In this document: in pieces, positions 8,939-16,632 of the stretch
Position numbering within the stretch: position 1 is the stretch's first letter
Layout: the number at the start of each line of letters is the position of its first letter
Source: Bacteroidaceae bacterium
GTDB taxonomy: Bacteria > Bacteroidota > Bacteroidia > Bacteroidales > Muribaculaceae
Direction: 5' to 3'
Length of the DNA stretch: 64,000 bases
Assembly: GCA_021768245.1 (NCBI GenBank)
Contig: JAETNO010000003.1
Coordinates: 62,001 to 126,000 of the forward strand
Translations under genes and position numbers: made by a program
Notes under the pieces: model-generated
Database searches by the model: none
What the model was told of the DNA's origin: nothing
Seen by the model: only the letters and a program-made list of their open reading frames with translations

Positions 8939-9826
8939 TTATCTCTTTTTCAATTGTCGCGTCACATCGAGCACCTGGTCGATTGTGAGATGTTTGAAGC
9001 GGATGTTATGGTTCTTGTCGATGATGTAGAAGTCGGGGGTTCCTAAACGCAGGTCTATGTTCATGTCTGCGTCGGGGCTTGCTGCCACAGTCCATGATTC
9101 GGGGTAGGAGGCTACAGCCTGTTTCCACGCTTCATCAGGCTCGGTCAGCGAGATTGACACCACTTTGGCTCGCCCCTCTTTTATGAGTTCTGTCATGGAT
9201 ATGTCGGCGTCGAGACGTATGCGCGCCATGTTGCAGTCGTCGCAGTCAGGGTCGTTGAAGAAGACTATCAGCACTTGGGCCGAGTCGTTGTCGAGGTTGC
9301 CTTGGCGTCCGTCGCGGGTAGTGTAGGGAATCGATGGCGCGGGGCCTCGCATCAGTGACTTTTTGAGGATTTCCACTTGATGGGCGAAGCGGGCTTTGGA
9401 GGCTTTGTTGATTTTTTTATTGGCTACGACGGCTTCGGCAAATGGTAGATAAAGTTCGTCAATCCAGACTTCGGCTGTGTCGCTATAGAGAAGGCCTTCT
9501 GCACATTCGGCGATGAATAGTTGGTCAGCCGGTTGCTTTTCGAGCTTTTTTGAGAAAGTCTTTGCCGCTATAAGCGCGGAGTCCATGGATGCGTTACGGA
9601 GTATCGACACGTAGACGCTGAACTCCTTCGCCATCTTGTGTTTGGCCGAAAACGCCTTGCTCAGTTCGCAGAAGTCCCAGAAATGACGTGCGAGATAGTC
9701 GCAGCGGTTTTGAAACACGCTTATTGAGTCGGGGACGATGGGATAGGGGAAATATGTGTCGGCTTTTGCTCCGAAGTTGATGCCTAAGAGCAGCAAAAAG
9801 CCGAAAATCAGTCGTTTGAGTTTCAT
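8939..9826 (-). CDS. Secreted DUF5106/thioredoxin-fold protein with CxxC
   Basis: 295-residue exported protein. Signal peptide about residues 1-22 (ends GAKA). An alpha-helical N-terminal half (about 30-165) of the DUF5106 type is followed by a thioredoxin-like half with FNDPDCDDCNM as the CxxC site and a cis-Pro-like LGTPDFYIID segment. This is the layout of Bacteroidota periplasmic thiol-disulfide proteins, so a redox role in the envelope is inferred. ATG at 9826, with a TATCTTTG box at 9858-9865 upstream. A 28-bp inverted repeat separates it from the Dxs gene. Confidence 0.8.
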   Translation of the reverse strand: MKLKRLIFGFLLLLGINFGAKADTYFPYPIVPDSISVFQNRCDYLARHFWDFCELSKAFSAKHKMAKEFSVYVSILRNASMDSALIAAKTFSKKLEKQPADQLFIAECAEGLLYSDTAEVWIDELYLPFAEAVVANKKINKASKARFAHQVEILKKSLMRGPAPSIPYTTRDGRQGNLDNDSAQVLIVFFNDPDCDDCNMARIRLDADISMTELIKEGRAKVVSISLTEPDEAWKQAVASYPESWTVAASPDADMNIDLRLGTPDFYIIDKNHNIRFKHLTIDQVLDVTRQLKKR

Positions 9827-9857
9827 TGTCAGTGCTTGGTATGGTTTTTTCCAATCA

Positions 9858-9865
9858 CAAAGATA
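9858..9865 (-). promoter_or_regulatory. -7 promoter box (TATCTTTG) for the DUF5106-like gene
   Basis: TAnnTTTG match on the minus strand, 32 bases upstream of ATG 9826. It lies downstream of the inverted repeat at 9900-9969, so transcription restarts after a likely terminator. Confidence 0.5.
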
Positions 9866-9899
9866 ACGAAAATCTATTAAAATGCCTCTAAACAGGGGG

Positions 9900-9969
9900 A
9901 CAGAAATTCAGGAATGGCATAAATGACAAATAGATAAATCCGTCATTTATGCCATTCCTGAATTTCTGT
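9900..9969. terminator. Perfect 28-bp inverted repeat (hairpin) after the Dxs gene
   Basis: Arms 9900-9927 and 9942-9969 are perfectly complementary, with a 14-base AT-rich loop. The repeat begins 14 bases beyond the Dxs stop on the minus strand. No long U-tract follows, so it may be a terminator, an RNA-stabilising hairpin or a MITE-like palindrome. Confidence 0.6.
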
Positions 9970-9983
9970 GCTTGTTCTCCGGC

Positions 9984-11717
9984 TTATATCAGCTCTGCTA
10001 TTTGTTCGGGTGTGAGTCCGTTGGCTTTCAGGACTTCATCGGCATCGTAGCGGTCAAGGAATTCTTTTTTTAGCCCGAGGGTGATTACTTTTGCCGGCGA
10101 ATTTCCGAGATAGGCGGCCACCTTCTGTCCGAATCCTCCGTCGAGGATTCCGTCTTCAAGGGTAATCACTGTCTTATAGTCCTTTAACGTGTCGAGGCAC
10201 CCACAGTCAAGCTGGGAAAGGTTGCGGGGATTGATAACGGTGGGTTTAAATCCTTTGGCACGCATCAGTTCCGCCGCTTTCTCAGCGATTGCAAAGAAGC
10301 TTCCCGCGCCTATTAGGGCTATCTCGTTCCCATCCTCGACTATGTCATATTTGAAGAAATCGTTGTTGACGGCTCGTCCCGAATGAATCACCGGGCCTCC
10401 GGGCGTGCGTATGACCACAGGGTGTTCCGTCTGGTCAATCGCCCAGTCGAGCATCGACAGGTATTCTTCGGCTGAGGCGGGGGCGAGGAATACGAAATTG
10501 GGGATGTTCGACATTAGGGAGATGTCGAAAAATCCAAGATGGGTCATGTCGGGTATTCCCCAGACGCTTCCCGCGAAGTCAACGATTACGGCAGGCAGGT
10601 TATTGATGGCGATATCCTGCGACAGTTGGTCATAGGCTCTTTGGATGAATGTGGCCATTACACCGAACACCGGTCGGCATCCACCTTTGGCGAGGCCTGC
10701 GGCCACAGCCGTGGCCTCCTGCTCACAGATGCCGACGTCGACAAACTGCTTTCCCGCAGCCTTGCGTCGTTCGGGTGTGAAGGAGAAGGCTCCTGGGGTG
10801 CCTGCTGTCAGTGTGACTATCTTGGGGTTGTCGCGCATGCGGATGAGCATATGGCGCGCGAACATCTCGCTGTAGTCCTCGGCGTCCGACGGGTTGAGCG
10901 GAGTGCCGGTCTTGAGGTCGAAGGGTGCGGTATAGTGGAAACTTTCCTTGTCAGCTTCCGCTACGGGAAGGCCTGCGCCCTTCATGGTGTTGATATGGAC
11001 GAGTACTGCATGGTCGGCGTCGCGTGCGGCTTCGAAGGCTTGTATCAGGGCTTTAAGGTCATTGCCTTCCTCAACATAGATATATTGGTAACCCAATGCC
11101 TTGAAAATGTTGTTTGCGGCTGTCCCGTTGGTCTTTCGCAGTTCCGCGAGGTGCTCATAGAGGGCTCCGTGGTTCTCGGCTATCGACATCTGGTTGTCGT
11201 TGAGGATTACGATGAAGTTTGAGCCGAGTTCGGGGGCGAAGTCAAGGCCTTCGAGGGCTTCTCCTCCACCGAGTGACGCGTCACCGATGAAGGCGACAAC
11301 GTTTTCTTTTCCCTCACGGAGGTCACGGGCCTTGGCAAGTCCGATGGCGAGAGCGATTGACGTTGAGGTGTGGCCGATTTCAAAGAGGTCATATTCGCTC
11401 TCTCTCGGGCATGTATAGCCCGTGACATCGTCATATTTCTCAGGATCGAGGAAGGCATCGATACGGCCGGTCAGCATTTTGTGGACGTAGGTCTGATGGC
11501 TGACGTCGAAGACTATATGGTCTTTCGGCGCATTGAACACATAGTGGAGTGCTACCGTGGCCTCGACTACGCCGAGGTTCGGCCCTGCGTGTCCGCCGTG
11601 AGCCGATAGTTTCTTCATCAGTTTTGCACGGAGTTCCGCACTGAGGTCGGTAAGTTGGTTGAGTTTCAGTCCTTTGATGTCCTCAGGGCTGTGGATGCTT
11701 TTAAGGTCTATTTCCAT
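9984..11717 (-). CDS. dxs: 1-deoxy-D-xylulose-5-phosphate synthase, short form
   Basis: Thiamine-diphosphate enzyme of the transketolase family, predicted to condense pyruvate and glyceraldehyde-3-phosphate to DXP for the non-mevalonate isoprenoid pathway. At 577 residues it is shorter than typical Dxs (about 620-640). Visible are LSAHGGHAGPNLGVVE, the TPP-binding GDASLGGG...NDNQMS motif, a transketolase-like pyrimidine domain with DVGICEQEA, and a C-terminal domain with DGILDGGFGQKV. Bacteroidota often carry a canonical Dxs plus this shorter form, so true DXP synthase activity is likely but not certain. ATG at 11717. Confidence 0.82.
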   Translation of the reverse strand: MEIDLKSIHSPEDIKGLKLNQLTDLSAELRAKLMKKLSAHGGHAGPNLGVVEATVALHYVFNAPKDHIVFDVSHQTYVHKMLTGRIDAFLDPEKYDDVTGYTCPRESEYDLFEIGHTSTSIALAIGLAKARDLREGKENVVAFIGDASLGGGEALEGLDFAPELGSNFIVILNDNQMSIAENHGALYEHLAELRKTNGTAANNIFKALGYQYIYVEEGNDLKALIQAFEAARDADHAVLVHINTMKGAGLPVAEADKESFHYTAPFDLKTGTPLNPSDAEDYSEMFARHMLIRMRDNPKIVTLTAGTPGAFSFTPERRKAAGKQFVDVGICEQEATAVAAGLAKGGCRPVFGVMATFIQRAYDQLSQDIAINNLPAVIVDFAGSVWGIPDMTHLGFFDISLMSNIPNFVFLAPASAEEYLSMLDWAIDQTEHPVVIRTPGGPVIHSGRAVNNDFFKYDIVEDGNEIALIGAGSFFAIAEKAAELMRAKGFKPTVINPRNLSQLDCGCLDTLKDYKTVITLEDGILDGGFGQKVAAYLGNSPAKVITLGLKKEFLDRYDADEVLKANGLTPEQIAELI

Positions 11718-11835
11718 AGAGGTTTATTGTGGTTTGGGTGGGTGTTTGGATTGAAAGAAGAGACGATACAAAATTAACATATTCCTACGGCATAAGTTTC
11801 ACCATTTTTGCGGATAAAACTACCATAATTATATG

Positions 11836-11843
11836 TAAATTTG
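11836..11843 (+). promoter_or_regulatory. -7 promoter box (TAAATTTG) for xseA
   Basis: TAnnTTTG match on the plus strand, 41 bases upstream of the xseA ATG at 11884. A TTTG at 11807-11810 is 25 bases away, longer than usual. Confidence 0.5.
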
Positions 11844-11883
11844 CATTGGATTCAATCCGGTCCATGACCGATAGGTATAACAT

Positions 11884-13200
11884 ATGACTGATATTTCACA
11901 GGAAAGCGTCACACTCGAGGAGCTGACCTCGCGAATCTCCGCGCTTATAGCCCCGGAGCAATCTTTGCGCAACGTATGGGTTGTTGCCGAGACTTCCGAC
12001 CTCCGACGGGCCGGACACTGCTATCTTGAGCTTATACAGAAACATCCGCGTACGGGGGAACCCGTGGCAAGGATGCGTGCCACCATATGGCGCACGGCTC
12101 TCGCGCGCATAGATGCCGATTTCATGAGCTCGACCGGCTCACGGCTCGACAGCGGAATGAAAGTGAGGGTGCTTGTGACAGTCAATTTCCATCCTGCCTA
12201 CGGCCTGTCGCTTAACATTACCGACATTGACCCGACCTATACCATGGGCGATCTGCTGCGTCTGCGCATGGAGATTCTCTCGCGACTAAAACAGGAGGGT
12301 GTGATAGACCTGAATCGCTCGCTCGAATGGCCCGATGTGCCCTTGCGCATCGCTGTCATTTCAGCGCGTGGAGCTGCAGGATATGGCGACTTTATCCATC
12401 AGCTCTACACCAATCCGAGGCATTTACGCTTTTCCACGCGTCTTTTTCCTGCCTTGATGCAGGGTGCGCAGGCTTCGGCCTCGATTATTTCGGCCTTGGA
12501 GGATATCGCGATGGAAGAGGATGAATGGGACGGCGTGGTGATAATCCGGGGCGGTGGAGCCACAAGTGACCTCGCTGCCTTTGAGAACTATGACCTCGCC
12601 TCCAACATAGCACAGTTTCCCTTGCCGGTTATAATAGGCATAGGACATGAGAGGGATGTGACGGTTCTTGATTATGTGGCAAATATGCGCGTCAAGACTC
12701 CTACTGCCGCCGCCGAATGGCTTATCGGACGGGGCGAGGCAGCATTGGAACTTCTTGATTCACTGGCTTCGGAAATTCATCATACGGCATCGTCTATCGT
12801 GGGAGGCATGCGTGAACAGTTGGCGTATATAGGAGCGAGTCTCCCTTATGCCCCGATTGCTGCGGTTGAAAGTGCACGCAGACGGCTCGACCGTTCCCTT
12901 CTCTCTCTGACCGAGACCGCGCGCGGACGTTTGCGACCTGAGAATTCACGTCTCGACATGGCCTGTGAACGTCTCCGCACCTCGACTTCGGCAATTATCG
13001 AGCGCCGACTTTCGCGCCTTTCGTCAATCGACGAACTCGTTGCGGTGCTTTCGCCTGACGCCACCCTGCGCCGTGGTTACTCCATCACCCGCGTCGACGG
13101 CCATGCCGTCACTTCCGCAGCCTCCGTCCCCCTCGGCTCCACAATCGAAACCACCCTCTCCGCCGGCACCCTCATCTCAACCGTGATTGCGGAAACATAA
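11884..13200 (+). CDS. xseA: Exodeoxyribonuclease VII large subunit
   Basis: Large subunit of exonuclease VII, which degrades single-stranded DNA from both ends in the cytoplasm. 438 residues. The N-terminal OB-fold (about 8-115) contains LRNVWVVAETSDLR. The catalytic central domain carries the family motif VVIIRGGGATSDLAAFEN followed by GIGHERDVTVLD. A helical region and a short C-terminal domain with LRRGYSITR follow. The small subunit gene xseB is not seen next to it. It is a single plus-strand gene between minus-strand runs, with its own promoter box. Confidence 0.95.
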   Translation: MTDISQESVTLEELTSRISALIAPEQSLRNVWVVAETSDLRRAGHCYLELIQKHPRTGEPVARMRATIWRTALARIDADFMSSTGSRLDSGMKVRVLVTVNFHPAYGLSLNITDIDPTYTMGDLLRLRMEILSRLKQEGVIDLNRSLEWPDVPLRIAVISARGAAGYGDFIHQLYTNPRHLRFSTRLFPALMQGAQASASIISALEDIAMEEDEWDGVVIIRGGGATSDLAAFENYDLASNIAQFPLPVIIGIGHERDVTVLDYVANMRVKTPTAAAEWLIGRGEAALELLDSLASEIHHTASSIVGGMREQLAYIGASLPYAPIAAVESARRRLDRSLLSLTETARGRLRPENSRLDMACERLRTSTSAIIERRLSRLSSIDELVAVLSPDATLRRGYSITRVDGHAVTSAASVPLGSTIETTLSAGTLISTVIAET

Positions 13201-13276
13201 TTTAATGACTAATCATTTGAATGATTGACTGACGTTATGGCTGTTCGTTCAGATGGATAGTTTATTATGATGCCGT

Positions 13277-13498
13277 TTAGTTTTGCTCCAGGAATATCTG
13301 ATAAAGGGCTACCGGTCCATAGTGCCATAATTTTGTCTTCTCGTCTTCGAGTTGACGATAAGTCGCTGACTGGTATATGCGTCTTAAAGCTTCGGTTATA
13401 GATAATCCAAAGTCAGAGGCATACATCATTGCCATCTTACTGACCTTGCCGGGGAGTAAGAGGTATAGATTCTTCGATGTTATTTTGCGGTCTGTCAT
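13277..13498 (-). CDS. Small helical protein, second gene of a possible toxin-antitoxin pair
   Basis: 73-residue protein with predicted helices and a C-terminal GPVALYQIFLEQN segment. It faintly recalls small DUF3791-like proteins of Bacteroidota, but I cannot assign it firmly. Its ATG (13498) overlaps the stop of the upstream 84-codon gene by four bases (ATGA type), so the two are translationally coupled. The low GC relative to xseA and the position in a patch with a gene remnant suggest acquired DNA. No membrane segment or signal peptide is present. Confidence 0.6.
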   Translation of the reverse strand: MTDRKITSKNLYLLLPGKVSKMAMMYASDFGLSITEALRRIYQSATYRQLEDEKTKLWHYGPVALYQIFLEQN

Positions 13499-13749
13499 TT
13501 TCGTATCATTTCAGCCTTAATGAACTGGATTGCTTTTAATGCAGTCCTGGTATGAATAAGTACCTGATTAACCAATTTATATGCTTTTAGTTCGGATATC
13601 GTTTCCGGTCTATATTCATATGAAGGATTCTTAATCAAGCTGAAATTTGTACCTACAAAATCAAATGGAACATATTTATGGAATATGTTACTCATCGAAC
13701 ATATGAAGATATTGTGATTAGAATATTTCTCTTGTCCCGTAGCTTTCAT
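13495..13749 (-). CDS. Hypothetical small protein, first gene of a coupled pair
   Basis: 84 residues from ATG 13749. The reading frame extends to a TTG at 13794, but that TTG lies inside a TATATTTG promoter box (13792-13799), so it is not used as the start. The sequence is rich in aromatic and basic residues, with a helical C-terminus ending KAIQFIKAEMIRK. I do not recognise the family. The N-terminal extension reads like coding sequence, so this may be the remaining 3' part of a longer gene. It overlaps the 73-residue gene downstream by four bases. AT-rich. Confidence 0.45.
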   Translation of the reverse strand: MKATGQEKYSNHNIFICSMSNIFHKYVPFDFVGTNFSLIKNPSYEYRPETISELKAYKLVNQVLIHTRTALKAIQFIKAEMIRK

Positions 13750-13791
13750 GCAACGGGCTATAATCCTGATATAATCAGGTAGACATCTCTG

Positions 13792-13799
13792 CAAATATA
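13792..13799 (-). promoter_or_regulatory. -7 promoter box (TATATTTG) for the small two-gene unit
   Basis: TAnnTTTG match on the minus strand, 43 bases upstream of the ATG at 13749. Confidence 0.35.
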
Positions 13800-13911
13800 T
13801 ACATTATCTCTGAGAAACAGTTAAAATTTTTATTATAAACTTTTTACTGTAGCGAAAATTTCATAAATGGAATCTTCTTTATCTAAATGTGGAAAATAAT
13901 AAAAGAGTGAT

Positions 13912-14031
13912 TTAAAGGATAGATTCACTTGTCCTGTTTTCCATCCTGTCAACAAAGTCACCCACCAAGGCTCGTAGTTCCAGCCGGGTAAGTATGAAAA
14001 TCGCATAGTCGCCTACTGATTGGAGGGAATT
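13912..14031 (-). pseudogene. Possible coding remnant in the 13.8-14.1 kb gap
   Basis: The 13795-14132 gap contains one protein-like stretch on the minus strand, running from a TAA near 14030 to a stop at 13912-13914. It contains VGDYAIFILTRLELRALVGD followed by a short hydrophilic tail. There is no good start codon at its beginning, so it looks like a truncated remnant. The source family was not identified. The rest of the gap is AT-rich and unremarkable. Confidence 0.25.
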
Positions 14032-14132
14032 TTAATAATACTCTTTAGAATCATTTAATACTTCTCCGGCAACCTCTCAGGGGGCGGTAGTGTTATATCT
14101 GTGTATTTTTAAATGACTAAAACATTAAGATT

Positions 14133-14516
14133 ATGGTTTCTATGCAACAAAATTTAGCCGACCGCGCGGGCGAATTGTCCGCACAGGCTGCGAAAGTGAG
14201 TGCCCAGGCCGCTGAAGTTGCTGCTAAAGCACAGATAAAGGCCGATAAGGAAGAGATTAAGGAGACTGCCGCCGACGCGAAAGCATCAATCGCTGATAAA
14301 CTGTCGGACGCAAAGGACAACATCGCCGACAAGCTTTCGGATGCCAAGGATAATATCTCCGACAAATTTTCCGACGTCAAGGACAATATTTCCGACAAGG
14401 TCGACGACCTGAAGGAAAAGGCCTCGCCACTGATTGACAAGATTAAATCGGGTGCTGCAAGCGCTCTTGATTCCATTGCCGATACAGCATCAAAACTTGC
14501 TGACAAACTTGATTAG
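14133..14516 (+). CDS. LEA-like 11-residue-repeat amphipathic protein
   Basis: 127 residues, almost only Ala, Asp, Lys, Ser, Ile and Glu, with no cysteine, tryptophan or signal peptide. The middle (about residues 45-90) is four near-copies of an 11-residue unit of the form ADKLSDAKDNI, with each copy drifting slightly. An 11-residue period is typical of long amphipathic helices as in group 3 LEA proteins and apolipoproteins, so a stress or membrane-surface role is inferred. ATG at 14133; a second ATG at 14142 is possible. A terminator follows at 14547-14590, so it is a single-gene unit. Confidence 0.75.
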   Translation: MVSMQQNLADRAGELSAQAAKVSAQAAEVAAKAQIKADKEEIKETAADAKASIADKLSDAKDNIADKLSDAKDNISDKFSDVKDNISDKVDDLKEKASPLIDKIKSGAASALDSIADTASKLADKLD

Positions 14517-14546
14517 TCCCCCTAATATCATAAAAATTACACACGG

Positions 14547-14590
14547 ACTTCGTCGGCACGACCTCAATGTTGTCGCAGGCGAAGTTTTTT
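14547..14590 (+). terminator. Intrinsic terminator after the LEA-like gene
   Basis: Stem ACTTCG/CGAAGT with an inner ACGAC/GTTGT pairing, followed by TTTTTT at 14585-14590. Confidence 0.7.
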
Positions 14591-14643
14591 ATTGTCACTT
14601 TTGTCCTGATAACTACTTTTCACCCTGTCTGGTAGTGAGGGCG

Positions 14644-15939
14644 TTATTCCACTTCATTGTTGGAATCTTTCGGGACCGTGATGCGGATAAGGTCGAGGCG
14701 TGTGGCGCTTCGGCTCTTGATGGTGAATGACAACCCGTCGATTTCTATGGTCTCGCCTTGGGCGGGCAGAGAGCCGGTCTCGTGGATTATGTAGCCTGCG
14801 AGGGTCTGGTATTCATCTTCTTCAGGGATGTCAAGACGGAAGTCGTCGCGCAGGGTGCGCACTTCGATTCGCCCCGAGAATTCAAACACTCCCGGCTCGA
14901 CTTCCATAGCTATTATTCCGTTTTTGTCGTGCTCGTCCTGAATGTCACCGAATATCTCCTCCACGAGGTCTTCGAGGGTGACAAGGCCTGCCGTGCCTCC
15001 GAATTCATCAACGACAACGGCCATGGAGCGTTTCTCGCTCAGCAACCGTCTCATCATTGTGTTTGCAAGTAGCGTCTCGGGAGCGTAGAGCACCTCCTTT
15101 ATATGCTCTTTCCAGTCGCTCGCAGGGTCGAAGAGTTCGGAAACATGTACATATCCTACCACATTGTCTATATCGTCGTGGTAGACAAGAATCTTGCTGC
15201 GGCCTGAAGAGGTGAAAAGGTCGGAGAGTTCCGCGCGTGTCGTGGTGTCGATATCCACGGCCACAAGTTCATTGCGCGGAGCCATGCAGTCGCGGAGCTG
15301 CGTCGTGGAAAAGTCGAGTGCGTTGTGGAAGATTTTCACCTCCTTTTCCACCTCGGTCTCCTGCGGATTCTCAAGGTCGTCAATCTTTGTTTCAAGGTAG
15401 TCGTTGAGGTCTGTGATTGACAGTACTCCGAGAGGAGCGTTTTCCGCCTTGACCCCGGCCATTTTCATCAGCATTTTCGATAGCCAGGACGTGAACCAGG
15501 AGATAGGATAAAGGACTATATAGAAAAAGTAGACCGGGAGCGCCGAGATTTTCAGTGAGGTGTTGGGATTGATGCGGAACACCGATTTCGGAAGGAACTC
15601 TCCGGTGAAGAGTATCACCAGCGTAGATATGATGGTCTGTAGGATAAGGATTACGGCCTGGTTTGAGGAGATGTGTTCTTCAATCCACGGTTCGAGCAGC
15701 GCCGCCGCTCCCATACCGTAGATTACCAGCATGATATTGTTGCCTACAAGGATTGTCGATATGAAGAAATCCTGATGGGAATAATATCGGCGGATTATGC
15801 CGTTGAGCAGGCCTCCACGGCTGGTGTCAAGCCCTATGCGGACGCGGTCGGCTGAGATATATGCTATTTCCATCCCTGAAAAAAGTGCGGAAAAGCAGAG
15901 CGATACTATTGCGAGAATTAGCCAGGCTGATAATGACAT
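14644..15939 (-). CDS. CNNM/CorC (DUF21-CBS) hemolysin-family membrane protein
   Basis: 431-residue inner-membrane protein. The DUF21 transmembrane domain (about 1-190) has MSLSAWLILAIVSLCFSALFSGMEIAY at the start. Two CBS domains follow (about 205-330; APRNELVAVDIDTT and VVVDEFGGTAGLVTLEDLVEEIFG motifs), then a CorC_HlyC domain (about 345-425). Homologues act in Mg2+/Co2+ export or, as GldE, support gliding; the role here is probably ion homeostasis. It follows lptC by 42 bases in the same direction, an order common in Bacteroidota. Confidence 0.88.
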   Translation of the reverse strand: MSLSAWLILAIVSLCFSALFSGMEIAYISADRVRIGLDTSRGGLLNGIIRRYYSHQDFFISTILVGNNIMLVIYGMGAAALLEPWIEEHISSNQAVILILQTIISTLVILFTGEFLPKSVFRINPNTSLKISALPVYFFYIVLYPISWFTSWLSKMLMKMAGVKAENAPLGVLSITDLNDYLETKIDDLENPQETEVEKEVKIFHNALDFSTTQLRDCMAPRNELVAVDIDTTTRAELSDLFTSSGRSKILVYHDDIDNVVGYVHVSELFDPASDWKEHIKEVLYAPETLLANTMMRRLLSEKRSMAVVVDEFGGTAGLVTLEDLVEEIFGDIQDEHDKNGIIAMEVEPGVFEFSGRIEVRTLRDDFRLDIPEEDEYQTLAGYIIHETGSLPAQGETIEIDGLSFTIKSRSATRLDLIRITVPKDSNNEVE

Positions 15940-15981
15940 GTCTTATATCGGATTTTGTTGTTTCGCGCCGGATGTCCGGAC

Positions 15982-16632
15982 CTATTTTATGCTGTCGACG
16001 GTGATGCTGTCGCTGACCGTTTTTTGCATACGACCCGGAGAACTGCCGTTGCGGAAAGCCCCTGCGGGGAAGATGCCGGAGACGTTGCGTATGGTGTAGC
16101 GTGTCAGCTGCTCGTTGGAGTCGAAGCCGTAGCCTTCGAGCACCTTGTCGGGACGCTCGATATGGATAAACGAGTCCGAGTACAGCTTGTGTTGCCGCTG
16201 GTCCCAGAAGAGCTGGTTGGTGAGAAACTTTTCGTTCATCACGTTGGTGATGTTGACGTTCCCGTCAAGGCGCCATATCTGTTTGTTCTTGAAATATCGG
16301 GCGGAGTCAGCAGTGACAGTAGCTTCCTTGCGGAAAAAGTTATCGAATTTTTCAAGGTTCAGCCCCTCCGGGAATCGCCAGTAGGGTTCGTCGACCTCGT
16401 CGTAGACATACCATATAGGGGTCACTATACGGAAACGCGTTACTCCTGAGTCGGAAATCAATGTCTCGACGTTGCGTGTGAGCATCGTCGGAGCCTGCGA
16501 TGAATCTACATTGCCCATGGCCACCGGGTCGCCCTCCTTGCAGCCTGTCACCATGGATGTCGCCATGGCGATGGCCGAAACCGCGAGGAGCGGCAGCATG
16601 CGCAGCCGGGATGTGGATTTCGCAGTGGTCAT
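15982..16632 (-). CDS. lptC: LPS export ABC transporter periplasmic protein LptC
   Basis: 216-residue protein with an N-terminal signal and a lipobox-like VTGC near residue 31, followed by a beta-rich LptC/OstA-like domain (about 60-205) including TADSARYFKNKQIWRLDGNV and YTIRNVSGIFPAG. LptC bridges LptBFG and LptA in lipopolysaccharide transport across the periplasm. The ATG (16632) shares one base with the stop of the upstream OMP gene, consistent with translational coupling. It lies in the coaX-OMP-lptC-CNNM run. Confidence 0.88.
   Translation of the reverse strand: MTTAKSTSRLRMLPLLAVSAIAMATSMVTGCKEGDPVAMGNVDSSQAPTMLTRNVETLISDSGVTRFRIVTPIWYVYDEVDEPYWRFPEGLNLEKFDNFFRKEATVTADSARYFKNKQIWRLDGNVNITNVMNEKFLTNQLFWDQRQHKLYSDSFIHIERPDKVLEGYGFDSNEQLTRYTIRNVSGIFPAGAFRNGSSPGRMQKTVSDSITVDSIK

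Noticed and set aside
13225..13240. 16-base sequence TTGACTGACGTTATGG shared with 50516-50531, each near the end of a small toxin-antitoxin-like module
   Set aside because: About one chance 16-base match is expected in 64 kb on both strands; the position is suggestive but not significant without more copies.
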